A stretch of 64,000 nucleotides of DNA, from contig CM041201.1 in the NCBI GenBank assembly GCA_023078555.1, positions 2,921,713-2,985,712 on the forward strand, given 5' to 3'. Each line of letters begins with the position of its first letter. Positions within the stretch are counted from its first letter, which is position 1. The notes beneath the pieces are model-generated. The model had not been told where the DNA came from and did not search any database. It worked only from the letters and a program-made list of their open reading frames with translations. Origin of the DNA: Ulva prolifera. Taxonomy: Eukaryota; Chlorophyta; Ulvophyceae; Ulvales; Ulvaceae. Positions 34,001 through 47,600 of this stretch are shown one piece after another. Position numbers and translations under genes: made by a program.

Positions 34001-35447
34001 CTGCACGCATGTGGAGTCCATGTTCCAGCACACACAGTTCAGTCGCGGGACATCCTTGTCCAGGGCCGGAAGTTTGCGTTGGTGAGACGCTATCATCAGG
34101 ATCTGTCTGAAATTGACTTATATGAGCAGCTGTTAGCATCGGCGCCCAAGCAAGCCATTCGAAGACAAGGCCAGCTGTGGACAATGAGAACCAAGTGCAG
34201 CCAGATGCACATGCAAGAGGCCGCGATGCAATTATCATCAGCTTATGCATGATTGATCGCTTTGACATAAATCAAGATTCAGGAGCAGCATCCTGTGTCG
34301 CACCGCAACAATTCTACAAGCTTCGCACTTCTGGAACACCGGCGACGCTGCTGTGAATGAAAATGAGGAGAGGCAGCAGAGCGCGATCGCTAACAGCAGT
34401 GGTACGGTCATGTTAACGCGGCCTTGACCTGGGCTGGACGTTTAAATCTGGGACAAGAGCACTTGCGTGTGCAATCGAGACCAGGACGCGATGGCACAAA
34501 CGAAGCTCCCCTGGGCAATCACACACCAGGGGAAACTCCAATGAGATGAGACGGGGATTCAACGATAGTAAGTTCGCTTGTCTCGTGACGGTGGAACGAT
34601 GCACGCGTGGACTAAACGGTCCTGGCACTACCGAGTCAAAATTTACTCCACAACACCACCTACCACACGTTCTCAGCCACCTTTACATCGAGATGTGCCA
34701 GGTCAGCTCCGCACGTTTAAGTCTCAGCTGGTGGTAGCAGCGCTCGGCAAGGCTCTGAGTGCGAAGTGGTTTACGGGGTGCACATCTGCCACAACCGAGC
34801 TTCCCCTGGCAGGTAGCAGTTGACAATATCATCGTGCAGCAGCTGCCACTGATGCCATCACAACGACTTGAAATTGTCATTTTCGCTGTAGGTGCCCTGG
34901 TTGTGTGAGTGTTGTTCACGACAATTCCCGAGTATTACTTTCCATAGATGCTTCCTGGAGCTCTGAAACCGACATGACGCAACAGCACATACACAATACA
35001 TGTTACATGAAGAGGCGTCGTTTATCTTGTATTCGTTTATACGCATGCTCACAAGTTCTGCCTCCAAGCCAACTAGATTTCGTTTGGCTGGCACGTATGG
35101 CTTGCTTGCATCGCAACAACGCCACAGACAGCTCACAAATCATCTAAAATATTGTACGTTTGTCCCAAATCGTGCTGGGAAGGATTGGCTCGCCGTCAGC
35201 GCATTCGCATGCTGTCGGTCGCGCTGGCAGCAATGCGCACGCAAAGCCTGAGCAGGTACGCACTTCGGCAGCTCGGCTGCAAAAGATGCAGCGAAGAGTT
35301 TTCTTTTGACGAGAATCCGCTCCGAAGTTGCGCATTCTTGCCACAACATTGCGCAGCTACGAAGTAACCATGTGCAGCATCGCAAGCCAGTCGCACGCCA
35401 GCCGCTTACAGGGCACGATGACCGCATCTTCTCCATAACAATTCAAT
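34001..35447. other. 5' side of canopy gene and upstream of the P-rich gene
   Basis: Should contain the missing first exon(s) of the canopy gene (minus) and the promoter of the gene starting at 35448 (plus). A plus-strand segment near 35270 reads GCKRCSEEFSFDENPLRSC, zinc-finger-like in cysteine spacing, but I see no gene around it. Confidence 0.35.
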
Positions 35448-38400
35448 ATGGGAGCTGCCCCCTCAAGTCGCCGCGGCTCGAACCTATCATGGCCAGTCAC
35501 TGAGTCCACACTCACCGAACCCACTACTCTGCGGCCTCTCTCCCCAGTGCCCGAAAGCGACGCACGCAGCCCTGCAGCAACTCATCAAAGCATCGAGGTC
35601 ACTTTTCCGCCTGATCTGTCTTCTCCGAGCGACCGTGCCCCTTCCGAGTCACCCACGTCACATACTCACGAGCTCCAGCCCACATCCTCAAACGCCACTC
35701 TCTGGGAAAGCAACCCCGTGTTCACGACTCCCACGCCTACCTCACAGTCTCCCGACCGCGATCGGCCCCCCTTTCCGGGCTTCGATCCCCACCTCCCCCA
35801 GCCACCCATCCTCACCATCACCCCAACGGCCGCATGCCATCCCCGCAGCGCCACACGTGTCTACCTCCACAACACATTCATCCGTTGGCCTCGGTGGCTC
35901 ATCGGCGCCCGCGAAGTTGTCATCGCCGACCCGGATCCCCGCACCAACCACATCCGCCGCTCCTCTCTGATCCTCACCCCCATTCACTCCCACCCTCTCA
36001 CCAGCAACGCCACCGAGCCGTCTGCCACTGGCGCCCTCTCCTCCGCAGCCGCACCCTCCGCCACCGCAGCCACAGATCCCCACTCCGCCGCCATCTCTAC
36101 CCACTCCTCCCGCCACCACTCGAACTCCGGCTCTCACTCCCGCCTCGGCACGTCGTCCTCCGGCAGCTCCATCCTCTCGCGTCTCCTCCCGACATTCCCC
36201 TTCAGCATCATCTCCGCGCACAACCCCGCTCATGTCCTCGCGAGCGACCCCCGGCAGCCAAGCGGGGCCCCCGCCGCTGCACCACCGTCAGCGCCGGGGG
36301 ACGATGCCGCCCCTGCCGAAGCACGAGATGCAGCGGTCACCCTGTGGGACTGTAAGCCACGCGTGCTGGCCGCGGCAGGTGCTGCGGCGGTCGCGCTTTT
36401 GGTGATGGCGGTCGTGCTGCCCGCTGTGCTGCTCACCCGTTCGGCAGGCGCGCCCGCACTCGCCGCGACGACGTGTGGAGGCCTCCGGTCCGTGGTGTCG
36501 CACTTCCCGCCGGTCCCGCCCCAGCTTGATGTCATGCTGGCGGAGGTCCACGACAGCGCTGCTCCGGCGCTCCAGGAGTGGGCCTGGCCCGCAGGCTCTG
36601 CGCCCGCGCTTTCTGCGCGCCTGCAGGTTGTGCCGCTTGGTGAGTGGCTGGCCGCGGAGGTGCGCCACGGTGCATGCACTCATGCCATGCGTACACGCAG
36701 CCGACGTCCCCTGCACCATGATGGTGCATGAACAGAGCACCCTACTCGTCTTCAATGTGTGCACGGACGCCAGGTCTGCGGGGCCGAAGCGTGCGGCTCA
36801 CGCATTCTTGTGCCGCTGGGACGCTCGGTGGGCATGGGCAGGGGCCTCGCATGGGTGCCGATTGACACGCGATTAGCGTGACTGCTTGAATCCCTCGTGG
36901 TGCAAGTGTTGGCGTACAGCAGGATGCATGTACCGCATGAGTTAAGGTACACGACCACAGTACTGTAGCAACAAGCCACACGCGGAGTCGGTGCCACTGC
37001 AGGTCGGCTTCAAGCCACAGCTTGGCGAAGCGTTTGCGCTTTTGCTCCACATCACCCCGTCGGCAGGACCCGGCGGCTCCCCGCCCCCTGCCGGGGCCGC
37101 CCCCGCCTCGGGCCTTCCCAACATGCTCCTGTACGATTACCCTGACGCCGCACCTGGGCCGGCCGCAGCACGCAGCATAGCAGCGGAGCGGCGGCTACGG
37201 AGGCAGATCCTCAGTGCAGCCGACTCCAGCGCGGGGGGCGGTGCGGGGGATGATCTGGAGGGTGGCTGCGGCGGGCGGGCCGTGGTGGGCCGCGCAGTCG
37301 GGGACGTGCTCGTGTACGGCCCGCTGTTATTCACCGCGGCGGATGCGGTGGAGGTGACGGTGTGGACGGCGACGGCAGACGGCAGCGCCCACGAGTTCAC
37401 CTTCCCGTGGGGGGCTGCGGCGGAGGAGCGGCGGTGGGCGCTCGTGCAGCGCTCGGACACGCTGGTGCGGGGCGCGCATGCTGCTGTGTGTGTGCTGCGT
37501 GTGCTGTGTGCTGGCTCGCGACGGCGTTCATGCGTGCGGGACGTTGGAGCGCATGGGCCAGTATGGAGCGGCGGGTGCTAATTGGGTGAGGTTGCCATGG
37601 CGGGCATGGGGCTACCGGACTCGATCACTTGGATCGTTCCTGGATATGTCTCAAAGTTGGTGGGTGTGATGTGCGTGTGAGACTGGCGAGGCGGCAGCCA
37701 GAAATGAGCACTTGGCCAGCATACAGCTGTGACTCAATGGCTGCGGTGCTTGTCGAATCAACCGCCAGGCCATATCTTCCACGTATGTGACATGCCGGGT
37801 CTGAAGTGAGGCTTGCCGCGGTGTGCATCAGGCCTGCTCTGGTGTGGAAACGCCGGATACGTCACCCAATTTGACCGCAGTGACCGAAATCGGCACATTG
37901 ATCCATGGGGCCGCTTCGATGCCCCAGGGGACGCAGAGCTTGCTGTCCTAAGACGTGCCGTGCCTGCTCTGACGTGCTGGGCATGCTGTGCAGTTGACCC
38001 TGCTGCAGCGGTCGTTCAATCATCTGGCCGCGGGGGCGGTCCCCGTCTACCCCGGCACCGGCGGCTCAACCTTCCTGGCAGCCACTGCCTCCGGTGCGGC
38101 TGCTCTGTGTGTTTGCGCCTGTTTGCCGGACTGGTGCTTGCTGTGTTGCGGCTTCTGCCTTTCGGCCGTCGCCGTGGCAGCTGAATCCACCTGTTCCACG
38201 CTTTGTTCAGCCAACAGCACCGCGCTGCAGTGCACTCATCAAAGGGCTGTGTTATGGGGAGCTTGGCCACTGCCACGACGTTTGCGGCATGTGCGTGGAG
38301 GTGCCTGCAGCAGGGACGCGATGCGGCTGCGTATGCATGCACACAACATGCATGCAAACAGTGCTCGCGAGCGTGTGTTTGGTCGTAATGTGTCCTCCAG

Positions 38401-38495
38401 GTGTGCTTCCACACTGCATCACACTTTCAAAGCTCACCCACCAAATAGAGATCCAGCCTGACTCTGCCAATGCCAGCAGCATAGGCATGGTATGA
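35448..38495 (+). CDS. S/T/P-rich single-span membrane protein, part A
   Basis: Exons 35448-36659, 37003-37464, 37994-38093 and 38401-38495 (phases 0, 0, 1; 622 residues) are the best reading. Residues 1 to about 300 are a hydrophilic Ser/Thr/Pro/His-rich region beginning MGAAPSSRR, a possible N-myristoylation/palmitoylation start. A hydrophobic helix follows at about 306-328 (VLAAAGAAAVALLVMAVVLP), then a more ordered domain (PPQLDVMLAEVHDSA; VGFKPQLGEAFALLLHITP; VLVYGPLLFTAADAVEVTV). With no signal peptide, the helix probably acts as a signal anchor with the long N-terminus in the cytosol. No known domain is recognised. The last exon is weak: an alternative donor would leave an intron of only 34 nt, so part A may instead splice into part B. 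See the separate finding on a single gene. Confidence 0.6.
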
Positions 38496-38612
38496 GACTG
38501 CCGTGCCGGCGGATTGTGTGCAGCATCTGTTCACTTCGCTGTACGGCCAGCGCGCAGACCTGGGATGCGCCAGCACAGCCCGAGATGCAGCGCAGCAGTG
38601 TGACCCCGCACC

Positions 38613-41600
38613 ATGACAGACGCTGTCATGCATGCAGATGGGAGCGGCACAGTGCCTCCGGGGACCCCTCCCGCGCCCGTGCCCCCATCGGCGGCCCCCC
38701 GGGACCCCCTCTCGGACCCCGCATCTGCCGCCGCCACTGCCCCGGACGATGATGCCGCTGCCGTTGCTGACGCAGGCGATGGACTCGATGCCGGCATGGG
38801 CCCCTCCGCGGATTCTAGCGCAGCACCCGGCGTGGATGCCAGCACAGGCCCTGGAACGCGGGCTGGTCCCAGCGCGGGCCATGCCGCAGGTCCCAGTGCT
38901 GGGCCCGACACACGCACGCCTGCTCCAGGCGCAGCAGCCGCCGGCTCAGGGCCCTCGGGAGGCGCGCCGCCGGGCCCTGCAGATGTCATATCGACTAGCG
39001 GTGGTGGCGCAGGTGACAGCCGCACGGCGGCACCCGGCACAGAGGGCCGCCCCTGGCCACCTGCGACCCCACCCCCGCCCCCTCAAACAACCCCGCCACC
39101 GCCGCTGGAAATCCCCTCACAGCCCTCGCCACCCGCCACACCCCCTCCACCACAACTGCCGCCCGCTGCTTCGGTTGCAGACCCACCCCCGCTCAGGCCT
39201 TCAGGTCCAGAGGAGAGCACACAGCCTACAGCAATCCAGGCGCCGTCGGTCTCACCTGGCAGCGCGCCCACGCCTCCACAGCCTCCCTCAGCTGCCTCGG
39301 GCCCTCCCACCATCGCTGCTCCCCCACGCAGCACCGGTCCACCTCCGTGGCAGCGTCCTGATGCCAGCGCGCAAGCCGCACCGCCACCCGCGCCGCCCTC
39401 CGGCGGTGGTGGCACCAGTGATGCGGAAGTGGTGTCCACCAGCGGCGCGCGGCCGCACTCTCCCCTTCCTCCCCTTAGCCCTGCAGGTGCCCCTCCGCCG
39501 CTTGCAGCCCGGCCGCAGCGGCCTCCACCACCGCCGAGCCCTTCGCCCGCAGATCCGCCCCCTGCCGCTGCATCCCCGCCACCAGCTGCTAGCAGCAGCA
39601 GCTCGCAGGCAGGTGGTGGTGGAACAGGCGCGACACATGTCGCCATTACGCCCGAGCCTGCCGTACCTCCACCGTCCGGCGATGACACGCCGGAAGACTT
39701 TGCAGCTGCCGCGGCCGGTCCAACGCAAGCAGCACCTGCGCAAGCAGCTGGGGCAGCGGCCCCCGGCAGTGAAGGGCCCCGAGGTCCGCCCGCTGCGGCG
39801 GCGGGTACCGTAGCGGCCGCAGGGAGCACGGGGCGCGGCCCTGCAGCGGCACAGCCCGCGATGAAGCCTGCGCCGGGCTCTGCAGCTCCGCAGCCCCCTG
39901 CAGAGCCCGTTGGTGTAATGTCACAGAGCCACGGCTCGGGGCAGGCCCCCCCGCGCCGCCCGCCAGCAGATTTCACGCAAGACACTGCTGCCGGGCCGCA
40001 GGGTGCACCCGCAGGGGATGGGGCAGGGGTGGGGGACGCTTCTGGTGAAGCACCGCCGAGGCAAGCACGTGGGCCCGGCGGCCGCTCTCCAGATGCGGCA
40101 GTGCGGGAGCCTGGCCCAGAGGGGCTGGGCGGAGGAACGCCGAGGCAAGGTCAGACTCCGGGCAGCGTCTCTGCGGACGCCGCAGCTCCGGAGCCACCAG
40201 AGGCCACGCCGGCCGCAGCAACTTCGCCCAGTCAGGATTCAGCGCGTCCGCCTCCTGCCCTGGGAGGGGCCGCTGGTGGCGCCGGTGACGTGCCGAGCCC
40301 ACGGGCGGCTGCCCCGCCTGCAGACAGCGGAGAACGCGCTCCGGCATCTTCGCCGGCAGACACTGCCGCAGTGGAGCCGCAACGCGCTGGCAGTGCCGGC
40401 CCGGCGCCCACTCCCGCTGCGGCGGGTGCGTCCGGTCCGGATGCCGGCGGCGGTGTTGCAGCCAGGGATCCAGACGCCCTGAACAGTGGGCCTCGGCCCG
40501 GTGCTGGCCGAGGGGACGCCGGAAGTAGCACGCAACCAGGATCGACAGATGCGCCGGTGTCAGCCCCGGGCAGTGCTGGCGAGCGCCCTGGAGACCCGGC
40601 CGCAGCTGCCAGTCCGCGGGGGAACGATGGCCTTGCCTCACCCGCCGCGCCCCGGCCTGCGGCGGTCGTTGTCAGCCCTAATCGCGCAGAAGCGCCCACT
40701 TCACCTGCCCCTGGACAGCCACAAGTAACCCCCTCAGCGACCCCGGGGCCTGTAGAGATGACGCCGGATGGTAGCGCACCGTCCGCCGCCGGAGATGACG
40801 ACCCGACGGCTGCTGCGGTGCAGCCGCCGGAAGATCCTGCCCAGGGCGCCACACTGCCTGGGGCAGGCGGCGCGCCGGGCCCCGGTTCCCCTCGGCCTGC
40901 GGATGAACGTGGCCCAGGCGCCACTCCTGCGGCGGGCGGGGAGCGGTCGCCGGAGGTCAAAGCCGTCGCGCCAGAGGACCCTGCGGCGGACGCAGGCGGG
41001 GAGATGGCGTCCGAGTTTGTGCTGCGACAGTCACCCCCTGCTCCACCTGCGCCCCGGCCGCCGCAACCAGCTGACGGCGGCGCGGCTCAGCCGCCCCCAC
41101 CCCCCTCGCCGCTTTCTCTCGGAGCTGCGCCGCAGCCCCCGCCGCCTGCGGTGGGGGGCCCATATGACACATCTGCACCGCCAGCTCAGCAGCCTGCTGT
41201 GCCTGCAGCTCCTCGAGACGATGCAGTCATGGACCAGAGCCAGGATCGCACGTCCCCCCCGCAAGCCACCTTACCGCCGCAACCACCCAGCGCAGCAGCT
41301 GCAGGACCCATCGCCGACCCTGATGCAGCACGACCAGCGGCGCAGCCCAGGGATGCGGGCGCACCGAGCGGCGCGGCGCCCCTGGCGCCTCCTCCGGGGT
41401 GGCCGTTCAGCGGCAGCGTCATCGATCAGAGCGTGCCGTCAGGGCCCGGAGGCGGTGCGGACGCGGCAGAGGCTGTGCCGCAGTGGCTGGAGGAGGTGGG
41501 GGTGCGGGGGTTCGTGCTGGCGCGATTCCTGCTGCCCGGGGCAGCTGGCGGAGTCGTCGCCGTGGAGGACTCGGCCGGCAGCGGCGGGGCCGTCCGGGAG

Positions 41601-44052
41601 CTCGCGGCCGGCATCAGCTACGACGTCGTGGTGTCTGCGTACCGGGTGCGGCCTGCTGCGTGCCGTGCGCTCTGTGTGCGCTGTGCTTTGCTGATGCCCA
41701 AGCGGTGCACGTGGGAGCTACGGCACGGCGTGTGGATGATGTTGGGTATGTGTTGTACCGGGCTGCTCGCAGTGCATGCTGGTGCCCCTTGTGTAATTGC
41801 GTGACTCGGGAGGGGTCGCTCTCACATCTATGGATGGTCTGCACGACTACCTACTCTGGCAGTAGCTGTTACTGGTCCTGAGGGTGGTGCGCTTGTGCGC
41901 GCTTTGGCCCTCACCTCGCCGAACAGTCCATCGAGAGGATTATTGAAGATGTTGGCCGGGCACATGCCGCAATGGCACCACAGGGGACACCGCAGATGGT
42001 GCTCGTCAGCTCCGTTTAACTTCGCCCTGCTGCAGGGTGCAGCGGGCGTGCCACCGGCGGAGGTCGCCGCAGCGGCCTACATCGCCGACCTCCGCGTATC
42101 CGTGACCCCGCAGCCACAGCTTCTCAACCGCACCCGCGCTGCCAACTCTGCCACAACTCCCAGTATGTCGGCGCCTCCACCCAGCACCACAGCACGGCAG
42201 CTTCGCGACTCTCCGGCAGCAGCCGGCAGCGAGGCCACTGCCGGCGTGAGCCCCCCCGGACCAGAAGCCCGCGGCCTCGGTATTCGCCGGGCCATTGGGC
42301 AGCTCCCAGCGGGCGCGGTCCGCCTACAGGTTATAACGGAGCTCCAAGATGGGTCCCAAATAATGAGGGTGTCTGAGGTGGCGGTGGCGGCGGCCTTCGC
42401 CGCGACGCCGCCGCCACCGCCGTCGCCCGTACAGCAGCCGGCGCAGGGTGGGGCGGGGTGGTTTGCGGACGGGCCGCAGGGGGCGGGGAGCGCGCGAACC
42501 GTGGTGGTGGTGTATGTGGCGCCGCTGCTGGTGGTGCTGGTACTGGCTGCGTGGCTGCTGTGGCGGTGGCGGCGGGCGCGGCGCAGCCGCCGCATCGTGG
42601 ACGCGGCCGCGGTCGCGGAAGACGCGGACCTGCCCGACGAGTCTCTGCAGATGGTCGTTGCTGAGGGCAGCTACGTGCGCTCCCATCTCCCCTCCCCCTC
42701 CTGCCACGCCTCTGCGCATCGCGGTGCCGACCAGCTGGCCAAGGTCAGACAAAAAGCTCACCCTTCCCTAGGTACACTTTGGGGGCCAGCACACTGTTCA
42801 GCTGTTCAGAAACACTGTTCAGAAACTGGAGCCAAGTCGCGGCTGAGGGTAGAGAAATGACGTGTTGGACGCTGGAAACTGGACCACTGTCATGGTCCAG
42901 ACGGCGCACTGCGCTGTGCTGTGATGGTGTCTGCTGGCCGCCCCTGGCACAGCACAGTATCTGACTTCTTGTAGTGCCTTCATGTAGTGTCACCGCCCAG
43001 GTAGCCACTGGCAGGCGGACAGGCTCATACTGTCATCCCGCCAGTCTACCCGCTCCCCAGTTGGATCACTGGTGAGCTGTGGGGTGTGGATCACTGGTTT
43101 GGGATGCTGCACGTGTGGTCATGGTGGAGCTCAAGCATCAGAACTGAGAGGGTCCGCGAGTGCATGCGCTCACATGGCGACGGGCCTTCCGGCTGACAGG
43201 GTGATTGTTCTGTAATAATCATAGTGCTGAAGCCACTGGTGATGGCCAGAACCCATGGCTGACACAAGGGTCCAGACTTTCCGCGTAGGCGAACTCTTGA
43301 GCTTGACTTGGGCCTTTATGCTGGTAAGGGCAGGGACACCTGGCATCGAGCGACAACGGTCGGATTGCACTTCGGTACCACCTACAAGACTATGAGTTTG
43401 TGTGTAGCATTGGCACCATGGTCCTACTGCAGTTGATGTCCACGATGCTTGGGCAAGAACGAATTCGTGCAGGGTGTCTGTGTGGCAGACAGGTTTCCAA
43501 AATGTGATGTAGTCTGGATGCGCACCTGGAGCCCGTGTGTGCAGAGGGGTGTTGGGCAGCGTGGCTGCAGATGGATGCCTGGTACTAGCTTGTCGGAAAT
43601 GCAGGTCAGCGCTGGGCATGTAGGAGATCGGAAAAACATGGCGGCAATGTCTTGTGGCTTTGCAGGATCCAAATGACCCGGTCATGTGGGCACTACCCAC
43701 ACGGACGACCTCCAGGCCGCCAGAGCTGCGGACGTCCGGTGTGCCAACTCAGAGTGAAGACCTGGAGACTCCGAAGAAGGGGCCACGGGAGGAGGCTGTG
43801 GGGGAAGGAAGTGAACACCGTTCACATGGATCGGTCCTCGTGCTAGGCGCACAAGACACGTGCACAGACGAGGGTGCAATCGCTGCAACTCCAAAGACCT
43901 CGAGGTCACCAAGCTGTCCATTGTCTCCTATGGTAGATTCTCTGCCTGGAACTGTCTCCAGCACTGGAGGAGCGGATGTGGCAGTTGAGCTCGCGTCGTT
44001 ATCGCAGGAAATTGACAGTGATGGAGAGAATGAGCGGACAGGACTGCTCTAA
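38613..44052 (+). CDS. Giant P/A/G/S-rich membrane protein, part B
   Basis: Exons 38613-41645, 42036-42674, 43666-44052 join in phase 0 to 1352 residues. The first about 930 residues are almost only Pro, Ala, Gly, Ser, Asp and Thr (PPPP runs, SPSPADPPP, PAGAPPP), like hydroxyproline-rich cell-wall or matrix proteins of green algae. A compact stretch follows (WLEEVGVRGFVLARFLLPG, AAGISYDVVVSAYR, then VPPAEVAAAAYIADLRVSV across the splice), resembling beta-sandwich repeats but not assignable. A transmembrane helix lies at about 1165-1186 (TVVVVYVAPLLVVLVLAAWLL) with a basic RWRRARRSRR stop-transfer, then a roughly 160-residue acidic cytosolic tail. ATG 38613 has an upstream in-frame TGA, but no signal peptide follows it, which is odd for a type I protein. 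It could be the continuation of part A. Confidence 0.65.
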
Positions 44053-44657
44053 AATGATGAATTTGTTACCATATAGTAGCAGAACTAGCTCTATGGAGCT
44101 AGCTGTTGGCTGAACAGGAACAAGGTGGCAAACCTAGCTCACTTCATAACCCCTGCCGTATCTCAAGATAGTAACAGCTTTGACGTTTGATTACAAGTTG
44201 ATGCATCCTGCAGTAAGTATGCGCAGAACAGGTTGCCATAGCACTAACATAGAGTACAAGTTCAAAGAGCAAGCTGCTTTCAAGTTCAAGCCTTCTTCAG
44301 GATCAAGTCTGTCTACACGTGGAGGCGGTGTCAAAAGTAATCTAGTAATGTCACAAGCCGTGTCATGCGAGAGCAAGGTTGACCGCATGCACCACTCCAG
44401 GACAACTCTGCAGCACATGCTTGTTGCTCAGCGGCGTCCGTATGCTGCAATCTTGGAACCACCATCGGCATTGTCTTTCTGCCTCCTGGTACCTTTTTTC
44501 CTCTTCTGCTTGACCACTGGTGCAAACAGCCGCGAGCTGTTCACTCGGATGGACAAGCCTTCCACAACAGATGCAAACTTGGCATACGTCAACATGCTCA
44601 CATGGGCAGGATCATGCATCACTCCAGCCCCATCAGCCTGCAATACATCGCCCGAGT
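44053..44657. other. Convergent 3' regions
   Basis: Lies between the stop of the P-rich gene (plus) and the stop of the 1300-residue gene (minus). The plus frame 44180-44671 has no recognisable feature. Confidence 0.45.
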
Positions 44658-47600
44658 TCACCACAGTCTGAGAAATCCACTCCATAAGGCATGGGCCATG
44701 TAGCAGCGCGGCAGCGCATGCCCGCTCCAGGTCAAGCAGCGGCGCACCGACACAAGATGGCGCTCAACGTAGCCTTCCAACACTGGCATACGGCTACGAG
44801 ACGCCAGCGCGCTCGACGGCCGCCGCTGCGCGGCTTTGTATCTGTACCGCAGCCCGAGCGCTGCAGCACATTGATTCGCGTAGCGCAGCATCTCGTGTAT
44901 CTGGTCTGCATACACCTGTTGCATCTGCTGCACGTGTCCGCCAACCCCCGGCGCGTGGTACGCCGCGGCGTCGTCTCCACCTTTCCACGCGCCACCACAG
45001 CCGACCACCGGCGCCCTGGCCTGAGCGGGATACCATGACCCCGTCGGGGACTGGAAGTAATTTCCCATCCCCTCGGCCATCGCCTGCCGGTTCAAAAACT
45101 CCTGAGTGTACGGTACTTGCTGCATCCCTGTCAGCAGTGCTGCCGGGTGATCCTGGACCCCCTCATCCCAGGGCGTCTGCCGCTCCCGGAAGCGCCCGCT
45201 GCCCCCCCCGCCCGACCATGACGGTGGCCCGGCGCGTTGTGTAGGCCCGGCCGATTGTGGCCGCTGCTGGCGCCCCGACCGCAGCCCTGCGTAGCTTGTT
45301 TTCTTCGTCCGCGGCGGCGCCCCAGCCAGAGAGTCGTCCCACTCGCGCCGTTGCGGCTGTGCGGTCGCCGGGCGAGGGCCGCAGCTACCGCCCCGGCGCA
45401 CCGGCAGCGCAGCTGACGCGCCCAGATCCCCCAGAACGTCGGCTTCTGGATGCAGGAGACGTGGTCGCTGCAGGGATCCCTCGCGCCGGCTGCCATGGTG
45501 ATGCTGCTGGGTCAGTGGCTCGCTTGGCTCCAGGACGGGTGCCAGCCGCTGAGTCGCTGATGGCGGCCGGCTGGAGCCAGGCAAGTAGATATACTCCAGG
45601 TCAGCACCATCAGGCTGCATCGCCTCCTCGAGGTGCTGCTGGACCCCCGCGGGCAGGTCGCGCCCCTTGTGTACGCTACAGCCACACCAAAGAAGTCAGA
45701 GGCAAGCACGTCCATCATCGGCACATATCGTCGCGGCGACATCACTACAGGCTACATAAATGTCGCCCCATGCTGTAGCATGTTGGACATGGAATGAGTG
45801 AGTGCATGCACAGGAAACATGAGAACGCTGGATCGCAACCACTGCATGCCCATGTTCAACGAAGGACACAATGTCTGCAGTGTTTTTTGTCACGAACGAG
45901 ACAGCTCCGGCTACATGCCCGTGGACCAAGCTATTGAAGGCCGCATACATACAAACATATAGATGTAAGCATGCCAAACGCAAAGACCGAGCACGCTCCC
46001 TCGTGTGCACGAATGCTGGCCGCAATCATTGCAGAAACCCGCCGGCAAGCGCACCGATTCTTCCCACTGACGGTGCGCCGTGCGCGGCTATGACTCGCCG
46101 TCGGCACCCGTAGCCACCCGTCCGATGTCCCGACCAGCAGCGGCCGCCCGCACGCGCAAGCCGCCACACCAGCGCCGCCTCCGGCCACCTCCTGCACCGC
46201 CATCTCTGCGGCCTCTGGGCCGCTCACCTCTGCCTCCCCAGGTGGGGACTCTGCTCGGGCCCCTGCCTCCGCATCATGGCCCCCCTGAGTCCCTCCTGTG
46301 CCGCCGCACCTGCCGCAACTGTCATCCATATGCAGCTGTGCGCCCTGTGTGCCTGATGCCGCGCTGTTGCGGCCAATTTCCATGCTGCGGTCTTCAGTGC
46401 CACCTGCGGGGTCTGTGCCATGCAGTAGCCGCGCTTCGGTGTGGAGTATCCGCTGCAGGGCAGCGCGGGACTGCTGGTACAGGTCACCGAGCGACTTCGG
46501 GACCTCTGTCAGGGTGCGGTCCATGTGAGCCTCCAGCATCAGCTGTGTCAAGTCTTCTTGCTGCGCTGCCGTGCCGACCAGCCCTGCAGGCGTATCCACA
46601 TGAGCAAGCATGAGCATCCATCCCCTTACAGCTGCACCAAATGCACAACTGTTTGTGTGCCGTCTTTACGGCCCATGGTCCAGAGCTGCGTCATCGATTT
46701 GTTGGAGCTGCCACCTCACACTCATGAAAAGGAAATACCGATGTCACTGTGTTCATCTCAAAGGCCCAACGCTGCTGCGGTCCATCACGTTTTGCAGCGG
46801 CAACATCGCCAGGAGCTGCGGGTGGTTGTACATAGGCCAATCGATGGAGTCTGGCTGACAGATGACACTGCGCACAATGCATTATGCGGCCAGCTCTAGA
46901 GGTCACACCGATCAGGTCGGACAGGACCTTCTGGACGGCTGCGGCGGTGGCAGTTGAGCTGCTGGGGGAGGCCGAGCCAACCGCCAGGGTCACTGCCCGC
47001 CGCAGCGTGTCGGCCACAACAGTGACGCCCCTCTGCTGCGCCTCCAGCAGGAACTTGATGGCGCCGATGACGTTGCCCTGCAGGAGCGCCTCGACGCCCA
47101 TCTGCCCGACCGAGAAGGCCACCAGCCGGTCGACGACCTTGCTGTTCGTCAGGTCGTCTGAAGCATGGATTTGCAGCACCGGGCTTGCCGGCGGGTCCGC
47201 TGGCTTCCGGCCTGGAGGCTGAGCTCCTGCAGCTTCGATCGTCCGGACTACTCCTGCTTGCAGGTGATCGGCTTCAGGGGGCTCTTCGGCTTGGCGGAGG
47301 TCGATGTTTCTCTCGCTGGCTCTGTGCGCATGGGTACTTGTCGGGCCAATAGATACTGCTGTAGGCCTCGGGGTAGAAACGGATGCTTCCTGATGTCGTA
47401 GCTCAGCTGCTTCCAAGCCCGTGATTGCGTAAGATCGCACACTCATGTGACCTGACACCCCTGGAGCCCTCGCCTGAGGCTGACTGAGTGGTTCTGCAAA
47501 GACCAGCATCGTGTTTGCAGTTGCACTGTAGTGAATTTGAATGCTGCATCGTTCTGCTCTGGCGCTAGCAAGGCTGTACTCTTTGGGTGACTCAGCACAC

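Noticed and set aside
39083..41264. Long minus-strand frames (Gly/Ala-rich) opposite the P-rich gene
   Set aside because: Antisense of Pro codons in GC-rich DNA. The plus frame is far longer, and the following exons continue it in phase.
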